NCBI RefSeq assembly: GCF_023016805.1
Contig: NZ_JALKCH010000011.1
Location: forward strand, 1-64,000
Source: Ancylobacter crimeensis
Lineage (GTDB): Bacteria > Pseudomonadota > Alphaproteobacteria > Rhizobiales > Xanthobacteraceae
DNA: 64,000 bases
Direction: 5' to 3'
Of the stretch, positions 27,905 to 39,495 are shown in pieces (the stretch's first letter is position 1; each line of letters starts with the position of its first letter). The notes beneath the pieces are model-generated. The model did not search any database and was not told the origin of the DNA. It worked only from the letters and a program-made list of their open reading frames with translations. The translations under genes were made by a program, and so were the position numbers.

Positions 27905-30900
27905 GTGGAGTTCTCCTTGTCCATCCTTCCTACCGACCCCGGTTCGTCCGACAGCCAGCCTCATGCCAGCAACGCGGCCGAACGTGACAGCAGCCTGGAC
28001 ATCTTTGCCTCGCCCGCACTGGAGCCGATTTTCTATCCGCCGGCGCTGCTCGGAAAGCCGAGCGCCTGGTGGTCGCATGTTCCCTTCGCCTTTTGGGCGA
28101 TGACGGCATGCCGGCCGCGGCTCTTCGTCGAGCTGGGCTCGCATTACGGCGTCTCCTATGCGGCGTTCTGCGAGGCCAACCTCCTCGGCAATCTCGGCGC
28201 ACAGTGCATCGCCGTCGACACCTGGAAGGGCGACGAGCACGCCGGCACCTATGGGGACGAGATCTATGACGAGCTGCGCAGCTTCAACGAGCAGAAATAC
28301 AGCGCGTTCTCGACGCTGATCCGCTCGACATTCGTAGACGCGCTCGGTTGGGTCCGCGACGGTTCCGTCGACCTGCTGCACATTGACGGCCGACATCGCT
28401 ACGAGGATGTGGTCGAGGACTTCCAGTCCTGGCTTCCCAAGCTCTCCGACCGCGCGGTCGTGCTGTTCCACGACACCAATGCGCGCGAGCGGGATTTCGG
28501 GGTGCATCGCGCCTTCGCGGAGCTGAAGGAGCGCTATGCGACCTTCGAGTTCCTGCACGGTCACGGCCTCGGCATCGCGATCGTCGGCAAGAACGCCCCC
28601 GCCGCGATGACCGCGCTCTGCAGCCTCACCGACACGACGAAGATCGCGGCCATCCGCAACCGCTTCAATCGTGTCGGGTCTCTCTGGTACCAAACCACCC
28701 GCGAGCAGATCGGCGCCGAGGCCCATGGCCGTGCCATGGCGGAGCAGGACGAGAGCTGGCGCCAGCGTCTCAACGCGGCGGCACACGAGGCGGCCGAACA
28801 TCTCCGGCTGGCCGAGGCCGAGCTGGGCAGCGTCCGCAATATGCGCGACCGGACGGCAAGCCGGCTCGCCGCGCTGCGTTCCGAAGTCGAGGCGCTCAAC
28901 GAGGAACTTGCCGTCGCCCTTGAGCGAAACGCCGAAGCCGCTGCGCTCCTCGCCCGGCAGGAGACGACGCGGGCGGTACGCAACCGGCCTGCCGAGAAGA
29001 AGCAGGGCCGGCGGAAGAGCCCGGCGGCGCTCGATCGCCTGCTGCAGGTGCTGCGCCCCCGGCGGCGGCGGCGCGTTCCCGGCGAGGAGACGCTTTCGGC
29101 TTCCGCGCTGTTCGACCGCGACTGGTATCTCGCGACCTATCCGGACGTCGGCGCCATCGGCATGGAGCCGGTCGTGCACTATGCGCTGTACGGCGCACAG
29201 GAAGGGCGCGATCCCGGCCCCCGCTTCTCCACCTCCGACTATCTGGCGCGCAATCCCGATGTCGGCGCGCTGGGCATCAACCCGCTGGTGCATTACGAGC
29301 TGCACGGGCAGGTCGAGAACCGGGCCGGCGGCATGCGCGGGGGCGCCGACACGGCCGCCGTTGGGGAGAGCACACGCAACATCCTCCCCCGGCTGAAGCG
29401 GCGCCAGTCGCTGCTCTGGGTGTCGTCCGAAACGAACACGCCCGGCCATCTCTACCGCGTGATGCGCTATGTGAAGGCGGCGCAGGACAATGACGCCCAT
29501 GCCGACTGGGTGGACGTGCGCGACGTCGATACTGCGCTCGGCAAGGCTCGGCGCTGCGATGCCGTCATCTTCTGGCGGGTACCCTGGAGCGCCGAGGCCG
29601 AGCGCATCGTCGCTGCCGCCCGCGAAGCCGGCGCGACCGTGCTGTTCGACGTCGACGACCTGATGATCGACCCGCAATTCGCCAAGACCGAAATCATCGA
29701 CGGCATCCGCTCCCAGCATCTTACCGATGCCGGCGTGCAGGGCTTTTACGCCCAGATGCGCCGCATGATGATGGAGGCGGACCTCTGCTGCACCACGACG
29801 GAGGAACTCGCCTTTCACATGCGCTGGGCGGGCAAGCCCACCTTTATCCTGCCGAACGGCTTCGACGACGCCACCCATGACCTGTCCCTCCTCGCTGCCC
29901 GCAAATGGCGCGACGAGCGCGACGGGCTCATCCGCATCGGCTATGCCGGCGGCTCACGCACGCACCAGAAGGATTTCGGCCTCGCCGTGCCCGGCATCGC
30001 CGCGGCACTCAGGAACAACCCGGACTGTCGGCTGGTGCTGTTCCGGACCGCTGACGGCAAGACGCCGCTCGTCGATGTCGAGGAGTTTCCCGAACTGGTG
30101 CCCCTCGCCGGCCAGATCGAATGGCGTCCTATGCGGAAGCTGCCGGACCTGCCCTGGGAGATGGCACGCTTCGACATCAACCTCGCGCCGCTCGAATTCG
30201 GCAATGTGTTCTGCGAAGCGAAGAGCGAGCTGAAGTTCTTCGAGGCCGCGCTGGTCGACGTGCCGACCGTGGCCTCCCCCACCGGCCCGTTCCGCCGCGC
30301 CATCGTCCATGGCGAGACCGGCTTCCTCGCGGCGAGCCCGGAAGACTGGACGCGCTATCTGCAATGTCTGGTGGAGAGCCCTGAGCTGCGCCGCACGATG
30401 GCGCACCGCGCCTATCACGCCACGCTGTCCACCTTCGGCCCCCGCCGCCGCATGCTGCAACTCGGCACGGTGCTCGACCAGCTCGACACCCGCTCCCGTG
30501 CCGCCCGCGGCTTCGCCCTCGCCGCCGCCCGGGCCAGGACCCCGGCACCGCTGCCGACCATCTACCCCTCCGAGGTCGCGTTCGAGCACGACAGCGGCGG
30601 CCTCGCCGAGGTCACCGTCATCATCCCATCCCACAATTACGAGCATTACGTCGTGGAGGCGCTCGATTCGGTCGCCGCGCAGACCTTGGAGACGCTCGAC
30701 CTCGTCGTGGTCGACGATGCGTCGCCGGACCGCTCGCTGGAGGTCACGGTGGCATGGGCGCGCAGGAATGCGGCGCGCTTCAACCGCATCGTGGTGCTGA
30801 AGAACGAACGGAATTACGGCCTCGGCCCAAGTCGCAATGTGGGCTTCGATGCCGCCCGCTCGCCCTATGTGCTGCCGCTCGACGCCGACAACCGGCTGCA

Positions 30901-32221
30901 GCCGGAATGCTGCGAATTGCTGCTGGCGGCGATCAGGAACACCACGAAGGCCTTCGTCTATCCGACCATCCAGCATTTCGACGCCTCGAGCGCGCTGATC
31001 TCGAATGTGCCCTATTGCGCGCAGCACCTTGCCGCCGGCAACTACATCGACGCGATGGCCCTCATCTCCAAGGAAGCGTGGGCCATGGTCGGGGGCTATG
31101 ACCATGTGCGTTTCGGCTGGGAGGACTACGATCTGTGGTGCCGTTTCGCCGAGCTCGGCCTCGCCGGCGAATGGGTGCCGGAAGTGCTCGCGGACTATCG
31201 GGTGCATGCGGCCTCGATGCTGCGCCAGCAGACCACGGTCACGCAGAACTATATGACATTGATGCGCGATTTCGAAAGGCGCCACCCCTGGGTGGGACTC
31301 GTCGACCGCCCGGCGTCTCTGATGCCGATAACCGCCTCGGCCGTCGCGAAGCCGGAGCCGAGCCGCCTCGACCGCCTGATCTCGATCCTGCGCTGTCCGG
31401 TCACCGGCCAGAAGCTGATGATGTCGGACGACGGCACGCATCTGATCAGCCTCGATCGCACCCAGCAATGGCCCATCGTCGAGGGCCGGCCCGCGCTGGC
31501 GCCCGAGCTGGCAGAGCCGGAGGTCCGGCCCTACGACCTCATCAGCAACGAGGTGCCGCAGCCCGCTCTCGACATCATCAATGAAACCGTGGGCTGGGTG
31601 CTCAATCTCAGCGCCGGCGGCTCGGCTGTGAAGCATGACAGGGTCGTCGAGGTCGAATACGCCATCTTCCGCCACACGGATGTGCTGGCAGATGCCCATC
31701 ACCTGCCCTTCGACGACGAATCCTTCGATGCCGTCATCTCGATGAACGCGTTCGAGCATTACCGCGACCCGCCGAAGGTCGCGGCGGAACTGATGCGCGT
31801 GCTCAAGCCCGGCGGACGCATCCATGTGCGCACCGCCTTCCTGCAGCCGCTGCACGAAAAGCCCTGGCATTTCTACAACTGCACGCGCTACGGGATGAAG
31901 GCGTGGTTCGAGGCGTTCAACGAAGAGAAGCTCGACGTTTCGCTGAACTTCTGCCCCAACCATACGGTGAGCTGGATCGCGTCCGAATGCGAGCAGGCGA
32001 TGCGGCAGGACCTCTCGGCCAGTGAGGTGGACGCCTTCATCGACGCCCGCATGGGCGAATTCGTGGAGCTGTGGCGCGATCCGGCGAAGCGGGCTTCGCC
32101 GCTGTGGCAGAATTTCGAGAAGCTCTTGCAGGACCGGCAGGAAGTCACGGCCGCGGGCTTCGAATTCATCGGCCGCAAGCCCACCCGCGCGGAGGCGGGC
32201 CATCGCAACATGCGACGCTGA
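27905..32221 (+). CDS. Multidomain methyltransferase/glycosyltransferase fusion, 1438 residues
   Basis: Order of modules: class I SAM methyltransferase, about 70-240 (LFVELGSHYGVSYAAFCE, DLLHIDGRHRYEDV); coiled coil, 279-352; two tandem WYLxxYPDVxxxG..HYxxxG repeats, 403-474; GT-B-like glycosyltransferase, about 496-866 (VLFDVDDLMID, GYAGGSRTHQKDF, EAKSELKFFEAALVDVPTV); GT2, about 903-1111 (VTVIIPSHNYEHYVVEAL, LPLDADN as DxD, FGWEDYDLW); a cysteine-poor Trm112-like stretch, 1154-1204; and a second methyltransferase, about 1219-1335 (SFDAVISMNAFEHYRDPP). One chain could build and cap a surface glycan. The listed start is GTG at 27905; TTG at 27917 has GGAG six bases before it and may be real. 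Specificities are unknown. Confidence 0.85.
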   Translation: MEFSLSILPTDPGSSDSQPHASNAAERDSSLDIFASPALEPIFYPPALLGKPSAWWSHVPFAFWAMTACRPRLFVELGSHYGVSYAAFCEANLLGNLGAQCIAVDTWKGDEHAGTYGDEIYDELRSFNEQKYSAFSTLIRSTFVDALGWVRDGSVDLLHIDGRHRYEDVVEDFQSWLPKLSDRAVVLFHDTNARERDFGVHRAFAELKERYATFEFLHGHGLGIAIVGKNAPAAMTALCSLTDTTKIAAIRNRFNRVGSLWYQTTREQIGAEAHGRAMAEQDESWRQRLNAAAHEAAEHLRLAEAELGSVRNMRDRTASRLAALRSEVEALNEELAVALERNAEAAALLARQETTRAVRNRPAEKKQGRRKSPAALDRLLQVLRPRRRRRVPGEETLSASALFDRDWYLATYPDVGAIGMEPVVHYALYGAQEGRDPGPRFSTSDYLARNPDVGALGINPLVHYELHGQVENRAGGMRGGADTAAVGESTRNILPRLKRRQSLLWVSSETNTPGHLYRVMRYVKAAQDNDAHADWVDVRDVDTALGKARRCDAVIFWRVPWSAEAERIVAAAREAGATVLFDVDDLMIDPQFAKTEIIDGIRSQHLTDAGVQGFYAQMRRMMMEADLCCTTTEELAFHMRWAGKPTFILPNGFDDATHDLSLLAARKWRDERDGLIRIGYAGGSRTHQKDFGLAVPGIAAALRNNPDCRLVLFRTADGKTPLVDVEEFPELVPLAGQIEWRPMRKLPDLPWEMARFDINLAPLEFGNVFCEAKSELKFFEAALVDVPTVASPTGPFRRAIVHGETGFLAASPEDWTRYLQCLVESPELRRTMAHRAYHATLSTFGPRRRMLQLGTVLDQLDTRSRAARGFALAAARARTPAPLPTIYPSEVAFEHDSGGLAEVTVIIPSHNYEHYVVEALDSVAAQTLETLDLVVVDDASPDRSLEVTVAWARRNAARFNRIVVLKNERNYGLGPSRNVGFDAARSPYVLPLDADNRLQPECCELLLAAIRNTTKAFVYPTIQHFDASSALISNVPYCAQHLAAGNYIDAMALISKEAWAMVGGYDHVRFGWEDYDLWCRFAELGLAGEWVPEVLADYRVHAASMLRQQTTVTQNYMTLMRDFERRHPWVGLVDRPASLMPITASAVAKPEPSRLDRLISILRCPVTGQKLMMSDDGTHLISLDRTQQWPIVEGRPALAPELAEPEVRPYDLISNEVPQPALDIINETVGWVLNLSAGGSAVKHDRVVEVEYAIFRHTDVLADAHHLPFDDESFDAVISMNAFEHYRDPPKVAAELMRVLKPGGRIHVRTAFLQPLHEKPWHFYNCTRYGMKAWFEAFNEEKLDVSLNFCPNHTVSWIASECEQAMRQDLSASEVDAFIDARMGEFVELWRDPAKRASPLWQNFEKLLQDRQEVTAAGFEFIGRKPTRAEAGHRNMRR

Positions 32222-32570
32222 CGCGATCCGGCCGCGTCTCCCCCATGCGCCCCGAAACGCACCCCCGCGCCGACACCGCCGGCACGGGGCGAAGGCGGGC
32301 CTGTCGCGGTGGCCGGCTGCGTTGCATGTCGTGCGCCCGCCGATCGACGCGGCCGGCAATGCTGCGCTTGGCGCTGGCGACGGATAGCGGATAACAGGGC
32401 GAGCGGGAGCATCGCGGCGAGGATGCCGGCAGCCTGGCCATGCCTACGCGCCTGAGGAGCCCCACGGGGCGATGACCGTCGCCCCATGGGACTGCGGTAC
32501 GTCCCTCGCCTTCGACGGTGCCGGCAGCCGCATCATCGTTGCAGCGCCGGCGGAAGCCGGCGAGCGGGCC
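32222..32570. other. Gap between the glycan fusion gene and mltB
   Basis: 349 bp between convergent genes. I see no gene; frames here lack ribosome sites and family signal. A hairpin GGGGCGA-TGACCG-TCGCCCC at 32466-32485 has no T-tract and may only weakly stop transcripts. Confidence 0.5.
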
Positions 32571-33971
32571 TCAGAGTCCCGCCTGCCGGTAGCCGGCCGG
32601 GTTGCGGCGGGCATGTTCCAGCACCGCCACATCGGGCAGGCCGTCCGGCACCAGCCCGGCGCGGATCTGGAAGTCGCGCACCGCATCGCGGGTCTTGGCG
32701 CCCATCACGCCGTCGGGCGTTCCCACCTCATAGCCCATGGAGGCGAGGCGCTGCTGAAGCTCGATGCGCTCGCCGCGCGCCAGCGGGCGCTGGTCGGCCG
32801 GCCACGGGGTCACGAAGGGATCGCCGCCGCGCAGCCGGTCGGCCAGATGGCCGATCGCAAGCGCATAGGCGTCTGCCGGATTGTAGGACAGCAGCGCCTT
32901 GAAATTGCCGGTCATCACGAAGGCCGGCCCTTCCGCCCCGGCGGGCAGCAACAGGTAGCCGGCTTCCGCTCCGTTCGCGAAGGGCCGGCCGGCGACCCGG
33001 CGCACGCCGAGAGAGGCCCATTCCGCCATCGGCTTCACGATGCTCTTGTCGGCGAGGCGATAGTCGAAGCCGCGCGGCAGCTGCACCTCGTAGCCCCAGC
33101 TCCGCCCCGCCACCCAGCCGCCGCGGCGCAGCTTGGCGCCGGTGGAGCCCATAGCGTCGGCCACCGAATCCACCACGTTGCGGTGCCCGTCGCCGTCGAA
33201 ATCCACCGCGTCGCGCTGGAAGGCGGTCGGCATGAACTGGGTGAGGCCGAACGCCCCGGCCCAGGAGCCGCGCAGATGGCTCTCCGGGATGTCGCCACGA
33301 TCCACGATCTGCAACGCGGCGACGAACTCGTCGCGGAAATAGGCCTGCCGCCGCCCGACGCAGGCCAGCGTCGCGGTGGCCTGCAGCACCGGATAGGTGC
33401 CGCGCACGGTGCCGTAATTGGTCTCGATGCCCCAGATCGCGGCGACGACATATTTGTCGACCCCATAGGTGCGCTCCACCGCCTCGAACACGGCGGCATT
33501 GGCGGTCATCGCCTCACGCCCGCGCTGGATGCGGGTGTCGGAGACCAGCGAGGTCACATAGTCGCCCGTGGTACGGGTGAACTCCGGCTGAGTGTCGAGC
33601 TTGGCCATGATCGACATGTCGGGCGTCAGCCCCGCCGTATAGGTGCGCACCCCTTGCGCCGAGACCCCGCGGGCGCGGGCCTTCTCGCCGAGTTCGGCCA
33701 CGCAGCGCGGGAAATTGGCCTCCGCCGCGGCGAGGGCCTGCGGCTGCATCGCCGGATGGCTGGAGCGCACCGCCCGCGCGGGCGCAGGCTTGCGGGCCAC
33801 GGGAATGCTGGCGGTACGCTCGGGCGCAAAATCGACGCCGCCGGAACAGGCCCCGAGCGTCAGCAGCACGGGCAGTACAAGCAACGCCCGCGCGGTGCGC
33901 GCGGCGACGCCTGCCCGAGGGCCCGTCAGGGCAGAGGTCCGCCGGCGAAGGCCGATCGCCCGATTACGCAT
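32571..33971 (-). CDS. mltB: Lytic murein transglycosylase (MltB type) lipoprotein
   Basis: A 466-residue outer-membrane lipoprotein. The lipobox LTLGAC follows a hydrophobic signal. The SLT_2 catalytic domain (about 95-390) carries the catalytic glutamate in AIWGIETNYG, and GSWAGAFGLTQFMPTAF with the DFDGDGHRN calcium-like loop, all typical of MltB. The C-terminal 60 residues are a PG_binding_1 domain (QQRLASMGYEVGTPDGVMGAKTRDAVRDFQ). It cleaves glycan strands to 1,6-anhydro ends during wall turnover. The ATG at 33971 gives a normal lipoprotein signal; the frame extends 11 codons upstream. Confidence 0.93.
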   Translation of the reverse strand: MRNRAIGLRRRTSALTGPRAGVAARTARALLVLPVLLTLGACSGGVDFAPERTASIPVARKPAPARAVRSSHPAMQPQALAAAEANFPRCVAELGEKARARGVSAQGVRTYTAGLTPDMSIMAKLDTQPEFTRTTGDYVTSLVSDTRIQRGREAMTANAAVFEAVERTYGVDKYVVAAIWGIETNYGTVRGTYPVLQATATLACVGRRQAYFRDEFVAALQIVDRGDIPESHLRGSWAGAFGLTQFMPTAFQRDAVDFDGDGHRNVVDSVADAMGSTGAKLRRGGWVAGRSWGYEVQLPRGFDYRLADKSIVKPMAEWASLGVRRVAGRPFANGAEAGYLLLPAGAEGPAFVMTGNFKALLSYNPADAYALAIGHLADRLRGGDPFVTPWPADQRPLARGERIELQQRLASMGYEVGTPDGVMGAKTRDAVRDFQIRAGLVPDGLPDVAVLEHARRNPAGYRQAGL

Positions 33972-34232
33972 GATACAGATCCCGACGCGAGTGCCTCGGT
34001 ACATTACGAATGGTCAAGGTTGAGAAGCCGTTAAGCCGCTCCATCCATGCGGCGGATGAATGAGCCGGGCGTTGTCTTTGCATTGCGGGGTCTTTTAACC
34101 GCCACGCAACATGCACTAGTCTCCGGTGTCCGTTCGTCAGCGGCGCCGGGGGGCCCATGAACACATCTCGCGCCTTCCCTGCTCCGCGCCCGCACAACCG
34201 GCTCGGCCGTTCCCGGCATGACGGATCGAACG

Positions 34233-34252
34233 CTTTCCCTCCTCCCTGAAAG
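34233..34252 (+). promoter_or_regulatory. Hairpin presenting CCUCCUCCCU before galU
   Basis: CTTTC (34233-34237) pairs with GAAAG (34248-34252) around the loop CCTCCTCCCT. The loop is an anti-Shine-Dalgarno sequence, 16 bases before the galU ATG, which itself lacks a good SD. May be a regulatory leader element or coincidence. Confidence 0.35.
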
Positions 34253-34268
34253 AGTGGCGTCTTCTTCC

Positions 34269-35159
34269 ATGGCAAGTCCCATCCGCAAAGCCATCCTGCC
34301 CGTCGCCGGCCTCGGAACCCGCTTCCTGCCCGCCACCAAGGCGGTACCGAAGGAAATGCTGACCGTGGTCGACCGGCCGGTGGTTCAGCACGTGGTCGAC
34401 GAGGCGCGCGCGGCCGGCATCGAGCACATCGTCTTCGTCACCGGCCGGAACAAGGGCGTGATCGAGGACCATTTCGACCGGCAATACGAGCTGGAGGCCA
34501 CGCTGGCCGAACGCGGCAAGTACCAGTTGCTCGACGCCCTGCGCGACGAGACCATGGGCCCGGGCAAGACCAGCTTCACCCGTCAGCAGCTCCCGCTCGG
34601 CCTCGGTCACGCGGTGTGGTGCGCCCGCGACATCATCGGCGACGAGCCCTTCGCCCTGCTGCTGCCCGACATGCTGCACAAGTCGCGCAGCAACAAGGGC
34701 TGCCTCGCCCAGATGGTCGCGGCCTATGCCAAGACCGGCGGCGGCAACCACCTCGCGGTCTATGAGGTGCCCCCGGAACAGACCGATCAGTACGGCATCG
34801 TGGGCCTCGGCGAGGAAGTCGGCGCCGGCGTGCACCGGATCAGCGGCATGGTCGAGAAGCCCAAGAAGGACGTCGCCCCGTCCAACCTCGCCATTTCCGG
34901 TCGCTACATCCTGCAGCCGGAGATCTTCGACCTTCTCGCCAGCCAGGAGCGCGGCGCGGGCAACGAGATCCAGCTCACCGATTCCATGCTGAAGCTGGCG
35001 AAGAGCCAGGACTTCTACAGCGTCACCTTCGACGGCGCGATCTATGACTGCGGCTCGAAGCTCGGCTTCCTGATGGCGAACGTCGCCTATGCGCTGTCGC
35101 GCCCCGACATCGCCCGCGAGTTCCGCCCCGAGCTCGACGCCCTTCTCAAGGGCCAGTGA
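34269..35159 (+). CDS. galU: UTP--glucose-1-phosphate uridylyltransferase
   Basis: A 296-residue nucleotidyltransferase that makes UDP-glucose for exopolysaccharide, LPS and glucan synthesis. The N-terminal nucleotide site is [27 protein letters not shown] (quoted by its parts: [14 protein letters not shown]), followed by [20 protein letters not shown], and [20 protein letters not shown]. Start placed at 34269 by family alignment; an in-frame ATG at 34218 would add 17 residues and read through the C/U-rich hairpin. Divergent from mltB. A strong terminator follows. It can supply UDP-sugars to the glycosyltransferases just upstream. Confidence 0.95.
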   Translation: MASPIRKAILPVAGLGTRFLPATKAVPKEMLTVVDRPVVQHVVDEARAAGIEHIVFVTGRNKGVIEDHFDRQYELEATLAERGKYQLLDALRDETMGPGKTSFTRQQLPLGLGHAVWCARDIIGDEPFALLLPDMLHKSRSNKGCLAQMVAAYAKTGGGNHLAVYEVPPEQTDQYGIVGLGEEVGAGVHRISGMVEKPKKDVAPSNLAISGRYILQPEIFDLLASQERGAGNEIQLTDSMLKLAKSQDFYSVTFDGAIYDCGSKLGFLMANVAYALSRPDIAREFRPELDALLKGQ

Positions 35160-35178
35160 GCGTCCGGCACGACCAAGG

Positions 35179-35212
35179 AAAAAAGGGCGCCGCATGAGCG
35201 GCGCCCTTTGTG
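35179..35212. terminator. Bidirectional terminator between galU and clpB
   Basis: 9-bp stem GGGCGCCGC (35185-35193) / GCGGCGCCC (35198-35206) with an ATGA loop. On the minus strand it is followed by TTTTTT, so it is strongest for clpB; on the plus strand TTTGTGCTTT follows. Confidence 0.9.
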
Positions 35213-35220
35213 CTTTCAGA

Positions 35221-35265
35221 AGACGGCGGCCCTCAGGCCGCCCGCTCCGGAAAAGACGGCGGCTC

Positions 35266-35275
<10 letters not shown>
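35221..35275. repeat. 22-bp direct repeat duplicating the clpB 3' end
   Basis: Units at 35221-35242 and 35254-35275 differ at one base. Each is itself a hairpin, GGCGGC-CCTCA/CTCTCA-GGCCGCC. The right copy contains the clpB stop codon and last codons; the left copy repeats them outside the gene, apparently a small duplication. Confidence 0.75.
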
Positions 35276-37884
<2,609 letters not shown>

Positions 37885-38061
37885 GGGTACATGCCTCCTG
37901 GCCCCTCGCTCGCCCTCCCCTGAGGCGCGAACGGTCATTCGGGACAGCGGCGCCCGTATCCCGACCGCCGCGGCGGGCCCCCGAAGGCAACCCGCCTTAC
38001 GCCAATGTAGTGTGGCCGATCGGCAACGGAAGGGCTTCGGAGTCGATCGGACGCAATTCTC

Positions 38062-39405
38062 TCAGGCGGTAGCCCGATCGGGTCCGGCCTCGGCCGTTTC
38101 CGGCCCGCCCTCTGACCCGCCGGGGCAGCCGCCGATGAGATAGGCCCCCGCCGCGAGCGCGGCCACCCCGCCCAGCACGAGAAAGGCCGCCGGATAGCCG
38201 AAGCCCTGCGCTACGCCGCCCCCGAGCAGGGTGGAGAAGGAGGCGCCGATGCCTTGCGCGGTCATCACGAAGCCGAGGCCGAGATTGAAGCGGCCGGACC
38301 CCTTCAGGATGCGCGCGGTGACGCCGGGCGTCGCTACGCCGAGCAGCCCCGCGCCCACACCGTCGAGCATCTGCACGGGGATCACGCCCCAGTAGACATC
38401 ATAATGCACCGCCGCCGCCGCGATGACGCCACGCACCGGCAGGGCGGCGAGCGCGAGCAGCAGCACCAGACGGTAGCCTTGCCGCTGTGCCAGCTTCGCC
38501 GCCAGCAGCGCCATGGGGATCATGGTCGCCTGCGCCACCACCACGGTCAGCGCGGTGAAGGCGCTGGGATCGACCCCCGCGCGCGCCACCATGGCCTGCC
38601 CGAACAGCGGCAGCATCGCGCCATTGCCGAGGTGAAACAGGCCGAAGGTGATGGCAGCGGTGATCAGCGCCGGCTCGCGCAGAAGAGCGAGAATGCCCTC
38701 GCGGCCGGGCTTCGAAGCACCGTCCTTGGCGCCTCCCTCCGCCTGCGCCGTCCCGCCGCGCGCTGCCGGATGCTCCGTCTTCGAGGCTGCGCCGCGCGCC
38801 GCCTCATGGTCGATGGCGTCCGCCGGGATCATCAGCACCGAGATCGCGGCGAAGAACGCCATGCCGGCCATCAGCGCGAACACCGCCGGCAGGCCGAGCC
38901 ACCAGCCCAGCACGCCGGCCAGCACCGCGGCGAGGATGTTGCCGGCGTGGTTGAACGCCTCGTTGACGCCGAGCTGGTGGTCGAATCCCGCCGGTCCGAC
39001 AAGGCCGAGCGTGAGCCCGGCGATGGCCGGCAGCAGCACCGCAGCGGCGATGCCGTTCACCGCCTGCGCCAGCGCCACCGTCGGGAAGTTGGGGAACAGC
39101 AGGATCGCGAAGGAGGCGATGATGACGACCGCCGAGCCGGCCACGATGATGGCGCGCTTGGCCCGGCTGGCATCCACCAGCGCGCCCATCGGCATGGTCG
39201 CGATCATGCCGGCGAGCCCGCCAATGGTCATGACGAGGCCGATCTCGGAGGGGCTCCAGTGCTTCTCCTGCAGGAACACCCCGAGAAACGGCCCGAGCCC
39301 GTCCCGCACATCCGAGAGGAACAGGTTCAGCGCGGCCAGCGCCGCGAGCGGCGTTGCGAAGGCCACCGGGTTCGGCGCGGCGGGTGCGGAGGTCGCGGCA
39401 GGCAT
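38062..39405 (-). CDS. Major facilitator superfamily transporter
   Basis: A 447-residue inner-membrane protein with about twelve hydrophobic helices and a central hydrophilic loop (about 205-245, alanine/glycine/lysine-rich). The loop between helices 2 and 3 has GGLAGMIATMPMGALVDASRAKR, the MFS motif A equivalent; GVNEAFNHAGN lies in helix 5. The subgroup with DVRDGLGPFLGVFL near the N-terminus is common in proteobacteria and its substrate is unknown to me. It sits between clpB and ubiG with gaps of 177 and 90 bp and is probably its own unit. Confidence 0.85.
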   Translation of the reverse strand: MPAATSAPAAPNPVAFATPLAALAALNLFLSDVRDGLGPFLGVFLQEKHWSPSEIGLVMTIGGLAGMIATMPMGALVDASRAKRAIIVAGSAVVIIASFAILLFPNFPTVALAQAVNGIAAAVLLPAIAGLTLGLVGPAGFDHQLGVNEAFNHAGNILAAVLAGVLGWWLGLPAVFALMAGMAFFAAISVLMIPADAIDHEAARGAASKTEHPAARGGTAQAEGGAKDGASKPGREGILALLREPALITAAITFGLFHLGNGAMLPLFGQAMVARAGVDPSAFTALTVVVAQATMIPMALLAAKLAQRQGYRLVLLLALAALPVRGVIAAAAVHYDVYWGVIPVQMLDGVGAGLLGVATPGVTARILKGSGRFNLGLGFVMTAQGIGASFSTLLGGGVAQGFGYPAAFLVLGGVAALAAGAYLIGGCPGGSEGGPETAEAGPDRATA

Positions 39406-39495
39406 GAGGGGACCCGTGACGATGGCGGCGCAGCTAGAAGCCGGCCGGGGCGCGCGGGTTCCCTCGCCCCCGGCGCGAACCCGCCGAAACCGCCC

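Noticed and set aside
29954..32359. 801-codon frame antisense to the glycan fusion gene
   Set aside because: Shadow frame; no recognisable domain and the sense strand has many family motifs over the same span.
32466..32485. Hairpin GGGGCGA-TGACCG-TCGCCCC as a terminator
   Set aside because: No T-tract on either side and a short stem; kept only as a note in the intergenic entry.
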